Positions 24,950-36,010 of a DNA stretch of 64,000 bases are shown here, one piece after another. A model generated the notes under the pieces. It had not been told where the DNA came from and searched no databases. It saw only the letters and a list, made by a program, of their open reading frames with translations. How positions within the stretch are numbered: the first letter of the stretch is position 1; each line of letters begins with the position of its first letter. A program made the position numbers and the translations under genes. Source of the stretch: Climacium dendroides (taxonomy: Eukaryota > Streptophyta > Bryopsida > Hypnales > Climaciaceae); assembly GCA_950106755.1 (NCBI GenBank), contig OX467082.1:10478001-10542000 (forward strand). Direction: 5' to 3'.

Positions 24950-25255
24950 CGCAGACGTCTAGGTAGGGTGTAAACTCTAATGTGTGGGCGCGGATGTCAT
25001 TGTGCCACCGTCAGGGCGCGGATGCGTACTATGAGGGCACGGACTTCACCCTCAGCATTAAGGCGTGGACTCGTACAGTTAGGGTGCAGACTTCACCGTC
25101 AGCGTTAGGGTGCGGACTCGTATAGTTAGGGTGCAGACTTTAGCGTGAGCGTCAAGACGCGGACTCATACAGCTAGGGCGCAAACTTCATCGTCAGGGTT
25201 AGGGCGCGGACCTGAACATCAGAGTCAAGGCGTGGACAAGTAGGGTGCGGATATT
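24950..25255. repeat. GGGCGCGGAC motif cluster (about a dozen copies)
   Basis: AGGGCGCGGAC and one-base variants (GGGTGCAGAC, AAGGCGTGGAC, AGGGCACGGAC) recur about every 25 bp, all in the same orientation. Variants are mostly C/T or G/A changes, as expected for methylated CpG decay. It follows, in minus-strand terms, the acidic fragment at 25544-25909. The same motif sits upstream of both hAT transposase copies. Confidence 0.75.
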
Positions 25256-25543
25256 ATTTATGTGTTCTACAATATATTTTACATTATTGCACTCACCAAT
25301 TTTTCCAGCATGCCCGTCAAATATAAAGATACTACAAACATATTAGTAGGCTTCAATGTTTGTGATAACCAAAAATATTTATAAAATTCATGCATTGCAA
25401 AGTACAATAACAATACAATGAATCTATACTTCCAAAATACGCCCACTTTCTCATAGGTTATCAAAGACATTCCTTTGGCTTCTTGTCCATCTTTCTTCCA
25501 ATTGCTACAATTCTCTTCAACTCTTAAAGACCATCGATGTAGC

Positions 25544-25909
25544 TCAATTATTGAAACGACTCGACCTACGAACTTCTTGGGCACATGGATCCGGTGCATT
25601 AACATCTCGAACGACAACATCATCATCCTGTGGTGCCTCATCACAGTTTGGATCATCCTTGTCATTGGCATCTTCGTTGCTATCATATTCATCTTCTGCT
25701 TCACCATTGTTTGTGGTCCAATGTTCCTCAACTTTCGAGTTTTCATTTCGAAGCTCTACAATAGTTTGACCTTCACTATGTTTGCGTTTGAACCTCTTAT
25801 GCCGTTGTGCATTGGGATCTTTTGCATCAGAATTTATAGTGGGCCCACCTTGAACTCGAGGAACGACAAATGCTGGGATTGACCTACTAGGTTCTGGTAC
25901 ATAACACAA
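25544..25909 (-). CDS. Acidic protein fragment, possibly the C-terminal tail of a transposase
   Basis: 121 codons, minus strand: basic stretch AQRHKRFKRKHSEG, then a very acidic part (EDEYDSNEDANDKDD) and an ending RRSSRFNN before a stop. There is no start-like context, and its upstream side abuts the end of the DUF7869 element, so it looks truncated by that insertion. Acidic tails of this kind also follow the dimerisation domain in the hAT copy at 46 kb, and a GGGCGCGGAC cluster lies just beyond it. Family assignment is inference. Confidence 0.35.
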   Translation of the reverse strand: MCYVPEPSRSIPAFVVPRVQGGPTINSDAKDPNAQRHKRFKRKHSEGQTIVELRNENSKVEEHWTTNNGEAEDEYDSNEDANDKDDPNCDEAPQDDDVVVRDVNAPDPCAQEVRRSSRFNN

Positions 25910-25914
25910 TATTC

Positions 25915-25955
25915 AATATTTTGAGAGGTTTGGGGTCTCTCATAATAATATTGTC
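25915..25955. promoter_or_regulatory. Small hairpin near the element end, copy A
   Basis: ATATTTTGAGAG, a short loop, then CTCTCATAATAAT form an imperfect stem. The equivalent in copy B (60634-60664) is ATTTTGGGAG / CTCTCCCAAAAT. Both stems are kept although the bases differ, which suggests that structure matters, for example as a transposon end or RNA 3'-end signal. Confidence 0.4.
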
Positions 25956-26144
25956 CATTTAGACCCTAACAAATGAATTATAATTTTAGGCAATTTAGGT
26001 AGGCAAACATTGAATTTGTTAGTTGTAATGCGCAATTTCCATTAAAATGAGAGTCTTTTGAGTGATAGTCTGTTCAAACACATGTAATTCGGTTTAGAGT
26101 AAATGTTATAATTAATATAAATAAAGATTACGTCATCTTCTAAA

Positions 26145-26260
26145 CACCAAGTCATGAACTCCGCGGTTGGTTGTGAGGGGTTGTTCATCTCATTGAAGCG
26201 GTCCGGGTTCGATTCCTGTTGGACTTGTATGAGTGCATGAGAGAACAACATGACTTGGTG
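26145..26260 (+). repeat. tRNA-like / SINE-like stem-loop, copy A
   Basis: A 12-bp perfect inverted repeat, CACCAAGTCATG (26145-26156) and CATGACTTGGTG (26249-26260), encloses a sequence with a strong RNA polymerase III B-box-like GGTTCGATTCC (26206-26216), preceded by GTTGGTTGTGAGG in an A-box-like position. A true tRNA cloverleaf is not seen. The same arrangement is at 60864-60979. It may be a tRNA-derived SINE carried within the transposon or a structural part of its 3' region. Confidence 0.6.
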
Positions 26261-26631
26261 CTGCTAAATGAGCTTTGTAGGCAGGAGAGTTGTAACAACC
26301 AACCGCCCCCCTACCCAGAATGTGACAAGTGCTTCATCTGTTAACCAAATAAATAGTAGATATATCTACTACTTTTTTTCCCAATAACAATGTAATTTGA
26401 AATAAAACATACTCAATGATAAACAAATAAGATAATGAAGTAAAAAATAAAGAAAAGAGTGCTGAAGAATATAAAAAGAAGTATATTGAGACTATACTTA
26501 AATTCCAATGTTCTGTAAACACAAAATATACAGTTGAAATCAATAATGCAATGCCGAGCAATAAAATAAAATCAATCCACTCAAAACTATACCATCTAAT
26601 CATATGCATACATATTACATAGCTACAGATA

Positions 26632-29529
26632 TTAAGTGTAGGATGCGAGACTTTGGTTGATAACGTCAATTTGAGCAGCAGGAATCTTGATCATGCATTG
26701 ACGAGTATCTTTTTGAATGCTAGACTTCCACGCTGTCATAACAGCATTTGTATGCTCCCAAAGTGGCGGTTCAGTTTCATCCACTTTCCAACGTAGACCT
26801 CTTTCACTGTCCCATTCAGTGTAAAAGTCTTGAACATCTTCATCTCTCGATGTTGGACGGAAGTACTGAATGCGTATACAATTAGGTTTCTCCGGATTAC
26901 AATTTGGATCAGATAACGCCCTTGCAATCCAAACCGGATGACTGTCACCATCTGCGGGTCGAACTGCAACAAAATATCCTTCAAAGAGATCTCGACCCAC
27001 CCTAAAGGATGGTTGTGGGCGACCTCTCAAAGGGCCTACGTACGCGTCATCTTCCCCAAACTCTTCACGATCCTCGCCGTCTTCGTCTAATTCATCTACT
27101 TGAGTTGCTTGAACACGGCTCGTAGGCCAAAAACCATCCTTCAAAATAGAAGATGAAGGTAGTGGTTCTAGCAATGCTACCTTGACACCTTGCCAGTAGT
27201 GCACTACGTGCTCATAGCGTCTTCGGTACTCTCCAGTGCGATCTTGATTGCACAAATGCTCCCAATACCTCACGAATCCGGATATGCCCTTCAAGATGTC
27301 CTCTGCACCTTTCATTGGACTCGGCAGAACTGCTTCTGGTACTCCACGTGGCCACAAACTTTGCCCTTCAGAGTCCTCCTTCCACAATTTCATTCCATGA
27401 CCAGTCCCCTTCGGCAACCACTCCACATCAGTGCACAACATTTTGTACTTCATGACTGGACACCCAATCGAGTCAAGGTAGAATTTCACTTGTTGTGGCT
27501 TTATGTGTCCAACCATGATGTCATTGCCGTCCAAAACTTTGCCTGCTATGAAACCCTTGAAATTTGGCACCTCTTCGATGAGGTGAGGGATTGTTGGAAT
27601 GGATTCCACATCCATAAACGACTTCATAAGTGCAGGAATTGTAAGGAAGTTTTCCTTCTTCAAAAGCATACTCCATCTTCCAAAGAGCGCATCAATGTCG
27701 TCATGAGTATGACCCACAATCATGAAGTTCACGTACACTTCACGAAAGATCTTGTTTGCAACAAGTAGAGACCAATAACAGAAAACAAATCTATTCTTGT
27801 TATCTCCGGTGGCATTATCCATCTGCACATTCAAAATAGGAGGCAACGGCATCCCTGGACATAACGTTTCCGATAGCGGAGGTAGTGATGCTTCGCAAAC
27901 TTCGGCACCCTTTAGTATTGCCCTGGATAAATTTGTGGATCCAGACCCCGTAAACAATTGCCGAGAAGACGATTTTGGTGGCAATTCCAAATCTCAGAGC
28001 AACTTCGCCATGGAGCCAATAGTGTAGTTTGAGTCGTGGGGAAACATATCCAAGCCATAGTGCGCATATCGAACATTAGCATGACCATGCGCAATCATGC
28101 CAGTGACCGAGACGAGCAACTTCATGAGCCCATCAAGTTCTTTAGTTTTGTGGGAAAAAACCGGAGAAGCGGTCTTGGCATGGTCCATCTTGTCATGCAT
28201 GATCGTCAAACATTCATGTGGAAACTCATGCAAGCGGTAACGATTTGCGTAGTACAACTCCCTATGTGCCCGAGCAATAGCCAAATGTTTGTCAAGCCTC
28301 CTTGATCATATCAAAGCACTTTGAGATCTAGCAATACAACTCCTTCGTAGCTCTTGTAGTTTGTCACACACTGAACACCGAGTAAAATTATCACCAGTTT
28401 TTTTCACCTCGTACTCTGAAAACTTCGAGGACCTGATCTTGCTCAGGTTTGAAGTAGAAACTTCGGGTAATCCGAAGGCTACATTGACATCATTAATTTC
28501 TTTCATCTTACCCTTCCACTGAAAAGTAGAGGGAAGACACATGGATACGACCTTGTCCCCTGACTTCAAAGTCCGAGTACGATGTGGCATGTGATCTGCC
28601 TCCTTTTCAAGGATGCACTTTAGCGTGGCAGTTGCTTGTTGAGTGTGCTTTCTCAACTTCTCCAATCCTACATTTCCATGGTCTCTTGCCTCTCGTTCGT
28701 CCTTCCAATATTTGAGGTACCGATAGAATGTAGCCTCCGGGACCCCAGAAATATGCATCCATGCTCGCATGCACACGTTGATGCCTTCAACGGTCACTGT
28801 CTTCCTCCCACGTGCATCAAGATGCACTGACCTATGTACATCAGTCTTCATGTGTGACCTGAACTTGAATGATGTATTGGAGTACATTCTCTCGCAGAAG
28901 GCCCGAATCTTCTCCCTTGGAAACGGTTGAACGCAATTCTGGGAACAACAGACTTTGCTAGACACCAAGTTGATGCACTCTGGAGTGAGGAGTTCCTTAG
29001 ATCTGCGGGAGGTCACACGAGGTGGATTCCTAAGGATACTTGAATATGGCCGTACAGATGCTAGAGGTTGTGGATTCAAGAGGCGGGCTTGTAGCTGATT
29101 GAATCTGTCTCGCGCCTCATGGTCGTGAAGACTTGCTCCCGCACAGTGGACTCGTTTAATCGGCCAAGCAACCAAATAGTAAATCTGCTCCTGAGGGATA
29201 TCCGCTTCTGAGAATGTCTTGGTGATGTGAACTGCTACATGGGTATCTCCAAGAGGACCATTAGCTCCAAGCACGAAGTCTGATTTGACACTATGGCAAG
29301 TCCCTTCGCCAACAAGTAGACCCTCCTCATTGTAAAGAGTGACACATCTTGTATTCCAAAGATGACGCGGAAGTCCTTCGCATTCAGGAATGCCTACATT
29401 CATCCCTTCCAAAACTGGAAATTCATCATCCGAGGATTCCATGAAGTCGTCAAAAGTCGTAGATGAAGTCATGTCACGTATCTGGAAAACCAAATGAAAA
29501 GCAGTATTGAAGTCAATGTCTGGCATCAT
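26632..29529 (-). pseudogene. DUF7869-type transposase, copy A, two in-frame TGA codons
   Basis: The minus-strand frame from 29529 to 26632 (about 966 codons) is continuous except for TGA at 28306-28308 and 27994-27996. Copy B has Trp and Gln at these places, so both are point losses, not frameshifts. ATG 29472 (MTSSTTFDDF) may be the true start, as TTTTCCAG just before it looks like an acceptor. Order: N-terminal acidic part; Cys-rich VCCSQNC; helix-turn-helix-like GVPEATFYRYLKYW; CSVCDKL; then the core with IMHDKMDH, VQMDNATGDNKN and GHTHDDIDALFG, which I read as the acidic residues of an RNase-H-like DDE nuclease. The C-terminus has an SH3/chromo-like stretch (EGYFVAVRPADGDSHPVW). About 70% of residues look shared with copy B. 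Confidence 0.8.
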
Positions 29530-29600
29530 ACTCCAATCGACCTGATTGACGGAGTAAATGGTGTTGGTATTTCTGAGTGGCAGTAATATCCGAATGGCAA

Positions 29601-30356
29601 TTCAGCGCGACTGGCGCTAAATTGTATTTCAACTCCCAGGACACTAACATATCGTCGCAACCAATTTCATGCAATAGGTGATTGCACTTTAGCGCGACCA
29701 ACTCTGAATTGCAATTTAGCACCCACGATGTAGACATACGTCGTCACTAATTCCACTCTCTGCATGATGAGAATTCAGCGCCAATTGAGCTAAAATAGCA
29801 TCAAAATGAATTTCATTCTCTGCGAGCTGAATTGCAATTCGGAATTACTCGCACTGGAATACCGTCACAATATATTTCATTCCCTCCGTGACGACACTTC
29901 AACGCGAGTCGCGCTGAATTGTAATTAGTCATTGGTCGTGGTGGAATATTGTCAAAATACATTTCACTACGCGTATGTACACTTCAGCGCGAGTCGCTCT
30001 GAATTGTAATTAGGCATTAGTCGTGGTGTAATATCGTCAAAATACATTTAACTGCGCATATCTACACTTCAACGCGACTCGCGCTGAATTGCAATTCAGC
30101 TCTGATAGATCTGGAGTGTCTCCAGAGTATATTCCATCACGATTTTATAGAATACAGATCTAGATCAGCTTACTTCAGTGCACATCAGCGCGACTCGCGC
30201 TGAAGTGTCGACACTACATATTCCTTTACTTTTGTGAATACACTTCAGCCCGACCAGGGATAAATATCAATTAAATGCGAGTCTAGGTGATCCATTTGCA
30301 CAAAGACAATGGAAACTCTGGTAGAAGCACTTCAGCGCGAGTCGCGCTGAAGTGCA
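29601..30356. repeat. Palindrome array TCAGCGCGA-N-TCGCGCTGA upstream of the transposase
   Basis: Clear copies lie at 29602-29619 (decayed), 29898-29918, 29983-30003, 30068-30088, 30185-30203 and 30327-30355, with half-decayed ones near 29690, 29773, 29840 and 30244. Three neighbours are exactly 85 bp apart and share the sequence between them, so part of the array is a minisatellite. The 30327-30355 copy is a perfect palindrome: a 14-base arm GCACTTCAGCGCGA, one central G, and the exact reverse complement. It lies in the 5' leader or promoter of the copy A transposase. Confidence 0.9.
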
Positions 30357-30359
30357 TTT

Positions 30360-31500
30360 CATTTTCATTGTAGTCAAGGAATTTCTATTTATAGTAAGTC
30401 CGTCTTTCGCGGAGGAGTTTATATAGAGTTCTGCGCATTCTCCAGACTGCGCTCGTCGAGTGACTTGAGAACTTGAACATTTCATGGATAATAGTCGGAC
30501 TGACTAATCACAACGTGAACTGTGCTGGAGATCATTGAGCACCTACGCAAAACAACTACCAATCATGGAATGAAAGATCTTATGCAAACCTAGAGGCTGG
30601 AATGACAGATCCTAGAAGCTGGTAAATGGAGAATTCTCATGTTTTCAAAGGGGTTGGAGTGGCTTACTGTAATTCCTATGCGATGGATCTCCTGCTTGAG
30701 CAATACAACGGGCAACAACCAACGTTGTACCAATACAATTGCAGAACAACACTAATCAAACTCTTCTAAAGACATAATAGAACAAATTGAAAGCGCAAAG
30801 AACAACAACAAAGCTCAAAGTTGATGCAGTTGAAGAGAAAGGTGGAATGACTGGAATGCAACTAAACTGCCGACGTCCACTCAACTCCTTGGCGGGAAGG
30901 AAAGAGCGCGAAGTCAATTCTCATTTTTGAATGGCGTACATTCTAATATCAAGTGTCCCCAGAATCACGACGGCCTTGCCACGTAAACCTTTCGATATCC
31001 ACATGCAATCCTGAATTTAGTGGTTGGCCCCACGAAAATAATGGGGTCACTACACTTTTCATTAAGTTTGTGTTCACTTTTAAAGTCCGTAGTGGCATAT
31101 CCCCTTTGGCAGTCTTCAAATGCGGACAGCAGAAGCTACTATCCAAACCCTTTTCTACTTTGACTTTAAAATTTTGATCCCAATTGTTGACCTTACAATG
31201 CACCTAAGTTCATTATTAGGAAATGAAGGTTCCGTTACTTATACTAACCATGTGGCACCTAACGCGGCTTGCCATATATATAGCACACACTAGAATAATG
31301 TTAATTTTGGCTAGAAAGTGCCTTTACTGCAAACTTCCCCACCTTTAGTCGGCGGGAATATTGTTCTTCTTCTAAAGTGAATGAAAAGTATGATTTTAAA
31401 AAATTCCTAATAATGTTGGAATGTTTAAAGAATGTCCCTTTTCTTGCAGCAGATTTGAGGGTTTAGGATGGGAACATTTTGCCTTCAATTTCAAGGGTTC
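30360..31500. other. Non-coding DNA beyond the element's 5' region
   Basis: No gene-like frame. GC content falls back towards the AT-rich background after about 31.2 kb. The right end of copy A is probably somewhere here but could not be fixed. Confidence 0.4.
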
Positions 31501-31504
31501 ACGG

Positions 31505-31528
31505 TCTCAGGGTTTAGGGTTTAGGGCT
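31505..31528. repeat. Short plant-type telomere-like repeat
   Basis: Three adjacent GGGTTTA units (CAGGGTTTAGGGTTTAGGGC). This is the Arabidopsis-type telomere unit; such short interstitial runs (telo-boxes) are common in plant promoters. It supports a plant origin. Confidence 0.7.
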
Positions 31529-31529
31529 T

Positions 31530-32264
31530 GGAATCCACGCCCTAAATTCAAATAAATTGTCTCCAGCAAGTCATCAAAAAAATTTGAAAGGAAATTACAT
31601 TTACCATTCCTAAATTCTTTTAACCTTGCCTTTGAAGAGGTTCTAATTTTTACCCATGCAAACCAAAGCGGAAAATATGGAGTTCAAAACGAACAACAAA
31701 ATACAAGTTCTAAATAGATTCGAAATGTACAATCTATGGCCATTTCTTAGAAAAAAGAATTTTTTTGTTTGAAAATGAACAAAAATCAAAATAGCCGTCA
31801 CGGTTTTACTTTCATTCTAAGGTTCATTAAGTGCTAATTCAAAACAGTAGAAAAACTGTCAAGTGAAAAGAGTAATGCATACAAGAACTTCAAAATTCAA
31901 AGCTCAACCATATCTGCATGACCTGAAGGGCTCATAGAAAAGTTAAGTTAAATTATTTTCTTTGTTAGGTGCCCAATTATAGATTATTGGATTATCATTG
32001 AAGAGCATGATTCTAATTTCTACCTATTTGACCTTCCTCATTTGTACTTCCCTTGCATGTTTTTTCTCACTTTCTCAAACAAAGTACAACCCCAGCCATT
32101 TTTGCATGAACTTGGTCCACGTGGAAAAATTCAGTTACATTATTTTTTTAAAGAGGTGCCCATGGGTTATCATCAAAGAGGGCGTTTCCAACTTCTATGT
32201 TAATTTCTTTTTCCATTTGCACTTCCATTGCCGGTTTTTTTCAACTTTCTCGGACAGTCCAGGT
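31530..32264. other. Non-coding AT-rich DNA
   Basis: No coding frame beyond short biased ones and no obvious repeat. It leads into the 174-bp array. Confidence 0.5.
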
Positions 32265-33560
32265 TTAAAAAAATAAATAAGTGACGCACATATTTCTCAA
32301 TCAAGGCCAATTTAAATGGGCCCAACAAATTTGTCCACAAGTTTCAAATCTTTTTTGGTTGTGGGTTTGGTCAATGCATGTGTAGAAAAAATTAAATTAG
32401 TGACCCACATGTTTTTTTAAACGTAAACTCTTAAAATTGACTGTACTTTCTAGTACCAATGTCATGAAATTCAATCAAGGCCAATTTAAATGGGCCCAAC
32501 AAATTTGTCCACAAGTTCTAATTTTTTTTTGGTTGTGGATTTGGTCAATGCATGTGTGAAAAAAATTAAATTAGTGACCCACATGTTTTTTTAAAGCTAA
32601 ACTCTTAAAATTGACTATACTTTGTAGTACCAATGTCATGAAATTCAATCAAGGCCAATTTAAATGGGTCCAACAAATTTGTCCACAAGTTCTAATTTTT
32701 TTTTGGTTGTGGGTTTGGTCAATGCATGTGTGGAAAAAATTAAATTAGTGACCCACATGTTTTTTTAAACGTGAACTCTTAAAATTGACTGTACTTTGTA
32801 GTACTAATGTCATGAAATTCAATCAAGGCCAATTTAAATGGGCCCAACAAATTTGTCCACAAGTTCTAATTTTTTTTTGGTTGTGGGTTTGGTCAATGCA
32901 TGTGTGGAAAAAATTAAATTAGTAACCCACCTGTTTTTTTAAAACTAAACTCTTAAAATTGACTGTACTTTGTAGTACCAATGTCATGAAATTCAATCAA
33001 GGCCAATTTAAATGGGCCCAACAAATTTGTCCACAAGTTCTAATTTTTTTTTGGTTGTGGGTTTGGTCAATGCATATGTGGAAAAAATTAAATTAGTGAC
33101 CCACATGTTTTTTTAAAACTAAACTCTTAAAATTGACTGTACTTTGTAGTACCAATGTCATGAAATTCAATCAAGGCCAATTTAAATGGGCCCAACAAAT
33201 TTGTCCACAAGTTCTAATTTTTTTTTGGTTGTGGGTTTGGTCAATGCATGTGTGGAAAAAATTAAATTAGTGACCCACATGTTTTTTTAAAACTAAACTC
33301 TTAAAATTGACTGTATTTTGTAGTACCAATGTCATGAAATTCAATCAAGGCCAATTTAAATGGGCCCAACAAATTTGTCCACAAGTTCTAATTTTTTTTT
33401 GGTTGTGGATTTGGTCAATGCATGTGTGAAAAAAATTAAATTAGTGACCCACATGTTTTTTTAAACGTAAACTCTTAAAATTGACTGTACTTTGTAGTAC
33501 CAACATCATGAAATTCAATCAAGGCCAATTTAGATGAGCTCAAAAAATTTGTCCACAAGT
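32265..33560 (+). repeat. Tandem array, 174-bp unit, about 7.5 copies
   Basis: The landmark TCAATCAAGGCC occurs at 32297, 32471, 32645, 32819, 32993, 33167, 33341 and 33515, exactly 174 bp apart each time. Units contain AATTTAAATGGGCCCAAC, TTGGTCAATGCATGTGTG and AGTGACCCACATG. Copies differ at only a few bases, mostly in T-run length and AAAC/ACGT variants, so the array is young or homogenised. Opposite-facing copies lie at 34055-34715. Confidence 0.95.
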
Positions 33561-34054
33561 TCTAAATCACTTGAACTATACATCATCATATTTAACAATT
33601 TCTAGTTTCATGTGACATTCATTATAATAGATTGAAATTGTTTCAACCAGAGTATAATGAATGTACTTAGTAGTAGCCTTATTAATAATTGTGATGTTGA
33701 GAGTCATAATTATGATGTAGTTTCACCACAAATCGCTTAAAATAAATAACGCTTCATCATGAATTCAATTTACTAGCCTCAGTCATTATGATGTTGGTAC
33801 CCATAATTACAATTTAAGGTCACTACAAACTCCCATTAAGCGAATAACGCTTCACAATAAATATCTTAACACACTTCACAATCAAGCATTGTAATTCAAG
33901 GTACTAGTGATGATATTCATAGTGTACTATGAATATAGTGGCATTGTACCAAACAAATGTTTACTAAATATTGTTGAGGTCAAAGTAAATCTACTTAATG
34001 ATCATGGTTAGTAGTATGTAATGTTTTTCCAAATGCATTGACCAAATCCACATC
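33561..34054. other. Spacer between the two opposite-facing 174-bp arrays
   Basis: About 0.5 kb, AT-rich, no coding frame. It holds local pairs such as GAATAACGCTTCA and AATAACGCTTCATCA. It would be the loop if the arrays pair, or the body if they are terminal repeats of a foldback element. Confidence 0.5.
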
Positions 34055-34715
34055 CAAAAAAAATTTGAAACTTGTGGACAAATTTGTTGGGCCCATTTAA
34101 ATTGGCCTTGATTGAATTTCATGACATTGGTACTACAAAATACAGTCAATTTTAAGAGTTTAGTTTTAAAAAAACATGTGGGTCACTAATTTAATTTTTT
34201 CCACACATGCATTGACCAAATCCACAACCAAAAAAAAATTAGAACTTGTGGACAAATTTGTTGGGCCCATTTAAATTGGCCTTGATTGAATTTCATGACA
34301 TTGGTACTACAAAGTACAGTCAATTTTAAGAGTTTAGTTTTAAAAAAACAGGTGGGTCACTAATTTAATTTTTTCCACACATGCATTGACCAAACCCACA
34401 ACCAAAAAAAATTAGAACTTGTGGACAAATTTGTTGGGCCCATTTAAATTGGCCTTGATTGAATTTCATGACATTGGTACTACAAAGTACAGTCAATTTT
34501 AAGAGTTTAGTTTTAAAAAAACAGGTGGGTCACTAATTTAATTTTTTCCACACATGCATTGACCAAACCCACAACCGAAAAAAAATTAGAACTTGTGGAC
34601 AAATTTGTTGGACCCATTTAAATTGGCCTTGATTGAATTCCATGACATTGTACCTACCAAAAAGTGAAGTCAATTCTAAGAGTTTTGTTTTAATAAAACA
34701 TGCAGGTTACCAATT
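34055..34715 (-). repeat. Inverted array of the 174-bp unit, about 3.5 copies
   Basis: The reverse-complement landmark CCTTGATTGA occurs at 34106, 34280, 34453 and 34627, again 173-174 bp apart. The last copy decays near 34715. Pairing with the plus-facing array could form a stem of about 600 bp. Confidence 0.95.
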
Positions 34716-35275
34716 TATGTTAGTAATGTGTGTAAATGCTCTAGGCACTAGAATGTGGTGTTTGCAGGACTTTGAAGTCAAGCAAAACTTAACGAAGTTG
34801 CTATTTTAAGTAGTTTAATATTTCCAAAAAAACTTTGTAAAGTCTAGTTTTAGCATCAAACATCTATAGAGTACATTTCAAACAACTATAGAGTAGATTT
34901 TAAGAAGCCATATGTTCATTGGTGTTATACATGTTAGGCTTTGTAACCTCAAATCTTTTTGGTCACCAATTTTTTAGATTTGACTTCTGAAAAGAGGGTT
35001 GAAATTTTTTTGCAGTTTGAACACCTTCATGGTCAAACATTATAATCTTTCACTATATAAGTGATATTGTTGTCTTTTCTTTTCTTATAAGATCTCTAAT
35101 ATGTGAAGTTTGAATTAGTATGGTTAAAATTTAACAAAAATTGAAACAACTTATGGAAATGTTGGCATTTTGTTCAATTTCAAAAAAATTCCAAGTTACT
35201 CAAAATAGGCCTTAGCCTTTGTATCTCCGTTGATTCTAATTGATATTGATATCCATCTATGCGCACACCATGTCC
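34716..35275. other. Non-coding AT-rich DNA
   Basis: No coding frame or clear repeat was found between the inverted array and the 35.28-kb duplication. Confidence 0.5.
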
Positions 35276-35415
35276 ACTTATCTTCCATTCAGAGATCCTT
35301 GTGAGACACCCTTTCAATCTCGGTTCCGAGTATAGGCCCTGGGTATACGTTGTGCAGGTATCATTTGTGAGACCCCCTCTCAAACTCGGATCTGAGTATA
35401 GGCCCAGGGTATCAA
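35276..35415. repeat. Two copies of a ~68-bp unit with internal dyads
   Basis: TTGTGAGACACCCTTTCAATC and TTGTGAGACCCCCTCTCAAAC start two copies near 35298 and 35366, each followed by CTCGG(A/T)(T/C)C(T/C)GAGTATAGGCCC. The CTCGGATCTGAG part is a small palindrome. Possibly promoter-proximal for the 35.5-44 kb gene. Confidence 0.6.
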
Positions 35416-35574
35416 ACAAATCAGGGGCGGGTATCAATTTGATCAGGGGCCACAATTCAATGAACGACGGAGTGACGATGGACAGAGTTCAATCGTCGGT
35501 CGTCGGGTTTCCATCCCAGTCATCGTCTCTTTCGTCCGAAGAGGGTCGGCTACTGGCTGGTCGCCCAGAGGTGG

Positions 35575-36010
35575 CTTGCTTTTCTTCTCTACTGCCGTAA
35601 TTTTCTTCTGTGCTGTCGGAGGTGGCTTGTTTTTCTTCTGTGCTGTTGGAGGTGGCTTGTTTTTTCTCTATACTGTCGGACACACACGAGTTCTTCAGTG
35701 GCACTTTTTGTTTGTGAGAGTTTGGGTTGCGATTCAGGGTGGAGCACATTCTGAGGGTTTAGGGTTGTCATTCAGTTCCGAGGCTTCTCTTCACGGAGGT
35801 GGCTTGCTTTTCTTCTGTATTGTCGGACACACGAGTTCTTTAGTGGCGCTTTTTGTTTGTGAGAGTTTGGGTTGTGATTCAGGATGGAGCACGTTCTGGG
35901 GGTTTAGGGTTGTCATTCAGTTCCGAGGCTTGCTCTTCACGGAGGTGGCTGCTTTTCTTCTGTACTGTCGGACACACACGAGGACCTGTGTTTTGAAGCA
36001 ATTTCCCGGC
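35575..36010. repeat. Tandem duplication (~156 bp) with telo-box, GC-richer
   Basis: GGAGGTGGCTTGCTTTTCTT and TACTGTCGGACACAC blocks repeat; a longer unit from CGGACACAC to TCCGAGGCTT occurs twice (about 35675-35790 and 35823-35935), each including GGGTTTAGGGTTGTCATTC. Telo-boxes and higher GC suggest a plant promoter or 5' untranslated region. No coding frame is clear. Confidence 0.55.

Larger units (their letters stand above)
25910..31000 (-). mobile_element. DUF7869-type DNA transposon, copy A
   Basis: The left (3') end is inferred from where similarity to copy B (60.6 kb) begins, at ATATTCAA-ATTTTG. Both copies share, in order, a small hairpin, a TTCCATTAAAATGAGAGT stretch, a tRNA-like stem-loop, a GTTGTAACAA-C-AAC/TC...CCCCCTACCC block, and then the 3' end of the transposase gene. 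The right edge is unknown. The 5' region of the gene holds the palindrome array at 29.6-30.36 kb. No terminal inverted repeats were found by eye. Confidence 0.55.

Noticed and set aside
26160..26230. A genuine tRNA gene
   Set aside because: The B-box-like sequence is good, but no acceptor stem or anticodon arm could be folded, and the copy at 60.9 kb has lost the B box. SINE-like or structural element is the safer call.
29601..30356. CRISPR array
   Set aside because: Spacing is regular in part, but the repeats are short perfect palindromes, the sequences between them are themselves similar, and the context is a plant transposon.
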